NCBI GenBank assembly: GCA_023135745.1
Contig: JAGLSM010000103.1
Span: 1-7,121 of the forward strand
Reading direction: 5' to 3'
DNA from: Spirochaetota bacterium
Lineage (GTDB): Bacteria > Spirochaetota > JAGLSM01
DNA: 7,121 bases
The first letter of the stretch is position 1; every line of letters begins with the position of its first letter. Positions 6,481 to 7,121 of this stretch are shown in pieces. The notes under the pieces were generated by a model. That model worked only from the letters and a program-made list of their open reading frames with translations. It had not been told where the DNA came from and ran no database searches. Position numbers and translations under genes: made by a program.

Positions 6481-7054
6481 GTAAACCTTCTAAAAAAGAA
6501 ATATCAGCTGAAGTAAGTGTTCCGGTTTGAATACAACTCCATATTATGTTCTGTATCTGCATAAACTGAGGAAAAAGAGTTGAATAAGGAGTTGATGCTA
6601 TAGTAAGATCTTTACCCTGAAGAATAGTCATAATCTGGAGAAGACAAGGTCTATACACAATACCTTGTAATTGATACTGGTATTCAATACTTGGAGCTGC
6701 AAGATCAGAATTTAAACAATAAACCGGTATAACATATACATTACAACCGGGAATAACAGTAATAATTTTAGTTTGAATAATTGTCATTGATTGAGCACTA
6801 GTGGATGCGGGTATAAATACAAACCCGGAGTCTACTGTAAAATTGATATCTGAAGCGGTTGAATTACAAATTGAAACAGTTAGATGTGCCCATGACCCAT
6901 TAAATAAATCATTAGTATTTGTAATAACCCCGCTTGTTATTTCAGTAATTGTAAGACCGGTCGGAATTGCAGGCTGGTTAATGTTATAAACACCATCACC
7001 TCGATTGTCGGCGGCTGTACCACCATCTTCATCAGAACCACAGCCATATCCCAT
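6470..7054 (-). CDS. Secreted lipoprotein of unknown function, thioester-domain-like pattern
   Basis: The coordinates given start at the first in-frame ATG (194 residues, used for numbering), but that is probably not the true start. The frame stays open upstream and encodes a hydrophobic signal peptide leading to MGYGC, so Cys5 is the likely lipidated residue. An Asp/Gly-rich spacer (6-21) follows. The body (about 29-194) is polar and strand-rich, with only two Lys and two Arg. It contains an ICNSTASDINFTV stretch, a GFVFIP motif (77-82), a VYCLN motif (111-115) and QNIIW (168-172). I associate this ordered pattern (N-x-T-D...G-x-x-F-x-P...Y-C-[LI]-N...Q-x-[AI]-[IV]-W) with a family of extracellular bacterial proteins I cannot name. 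Five cysteines lie beyond the lipobox (63, 104, 113, 137, 174). It is convergent with the operon and apparently independent of it. The gene is real with fair confidence; its function is unknown. Confidence 0.68.
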   Translation of the reverse strand: MGYGCGSDEDGGTAADNRGDGVYNINQPAIPTGLTITEITSGVITNTNDLFNGSWAHLTVSICNSTASDINFTVDSGFVFIPASTSAQSMTIIQTKIITVIPGCNVYVIPVYCLNSDLAAPSIEYQYQLQGIVYRPCLLQIMTILQGKDLTIASTPYSTLFPQFMQIQNIIWSCIQTGTLTSADISFLEGLPDI

Positions 7055-7102
7055 AAATAAGATTAGAAGTATAATAAAAAATAATGATAGAACTTTTTTC
7101 GT
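7055..7102 (-). other. In-frame signal-peptide coding extension beginning at ACG
   Basis: Upstream of the ATG at 7054 the frame continues for 16 codons, from ACG at 7102: ACG, Lys, Lys, Val, Leu, Ser, Leu, Phe, Phe, Ile, Ile, Leu, Leu, Ile, Leu, Phe. Read with Met at the ACG, this gives an ordinary lipoprotein signal peptide with Cys at position 21 of a 210-residue protein. No ATG, GTG or TTG occurs in frame between the TGA stop at 7111-7109 and the ATG at 7054. A weak GAG lies 5 nt before the ACG. The start is therefore a non-standard ACG, a mutated or mis-sequenced ATG, or the gene is broken at its 5' end. Confidence 0.6.
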
Positions 7103-7121
7103 TACTACTCAGGTAATTTTT

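Noticed and set aside
7087..7121. Insertion-sequence end interrupting the lipoprotein gene
   Set aside because: The abrupt loss of a start codon and the nearby stop suggested a boundary, but too little sequence follows and I see no definite inverted repeat or transposase.

Overview
The window is a gene-dense stretch of chromosome from a diderm (Gram-negative type) bacterium of moderately low GC. The diderm assignment rests on a predicted outer-membrane beta-barrel that ends in Phe, a LolA-like periplasmic protein and a lipoprotein. Use of a TTG start, an Asp/Gly-rich lipoprotein N-terminus and a PlsC with an added zinc ribbon would fit a spirochaete-like lineage. That placement is a guess; nothing here is a taxonomic marker.

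Layout. A near-consensus sigma70-type promoter (30-58) sits directly in front of four plus-strand genes. They are an RND/MMPL-family exporter (73-2961), a LolA-like 'outer membrane lipoprotein-sorting' protein (3072-3827), an outer-membrane beta-barrel protein (3830-5206) and a PlsC-type acyltransferase with a zinc ribbon and a possible PH-like tail (5232-6425). The gaps are 110, 2 and 25 nt. No clear terminator separates the genes, so they probably form one operon. Facing them, and ending 44 nt away, is a minus-strand gene for an unrecognised secreted lipoprotein (6470 to at least 7054). Its signal peptide is encoded upstream of the first ATG and seems to lack a normal start codon. No intergenic stretch exceeds 110 bases, and I see no RNA gene, CRISPR array or identifiable mobile element.

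How the genes may work together. An RND pump of the HAE3 type, a LolA-fold periplasmic carrier and an outer-membrane barrel make a plausible inner membrane-periplasm-outer membrane route for a lipid or lipid-modified molecule. RND genes with LolA-fold partners and outer-membrane barrels are a recurrent arrangement in other diderms. The acyltransferase at the end of the operon suggests the cargo is, or is built from, a glycerophospholipid. The cargo is not revealed by the sequence.

Most worth a second look: an extremely basic LolA-like protein (51 Lys/Arg against 8 Asp/Glu); a calcium-loop-like motif in a periplasmic loop of the RND protein; a nearly leaderless first gene; and, in the lipoprotein, an ACG where the start codon should be plus a Cys/Gln pair reminiscent of thioester domains.
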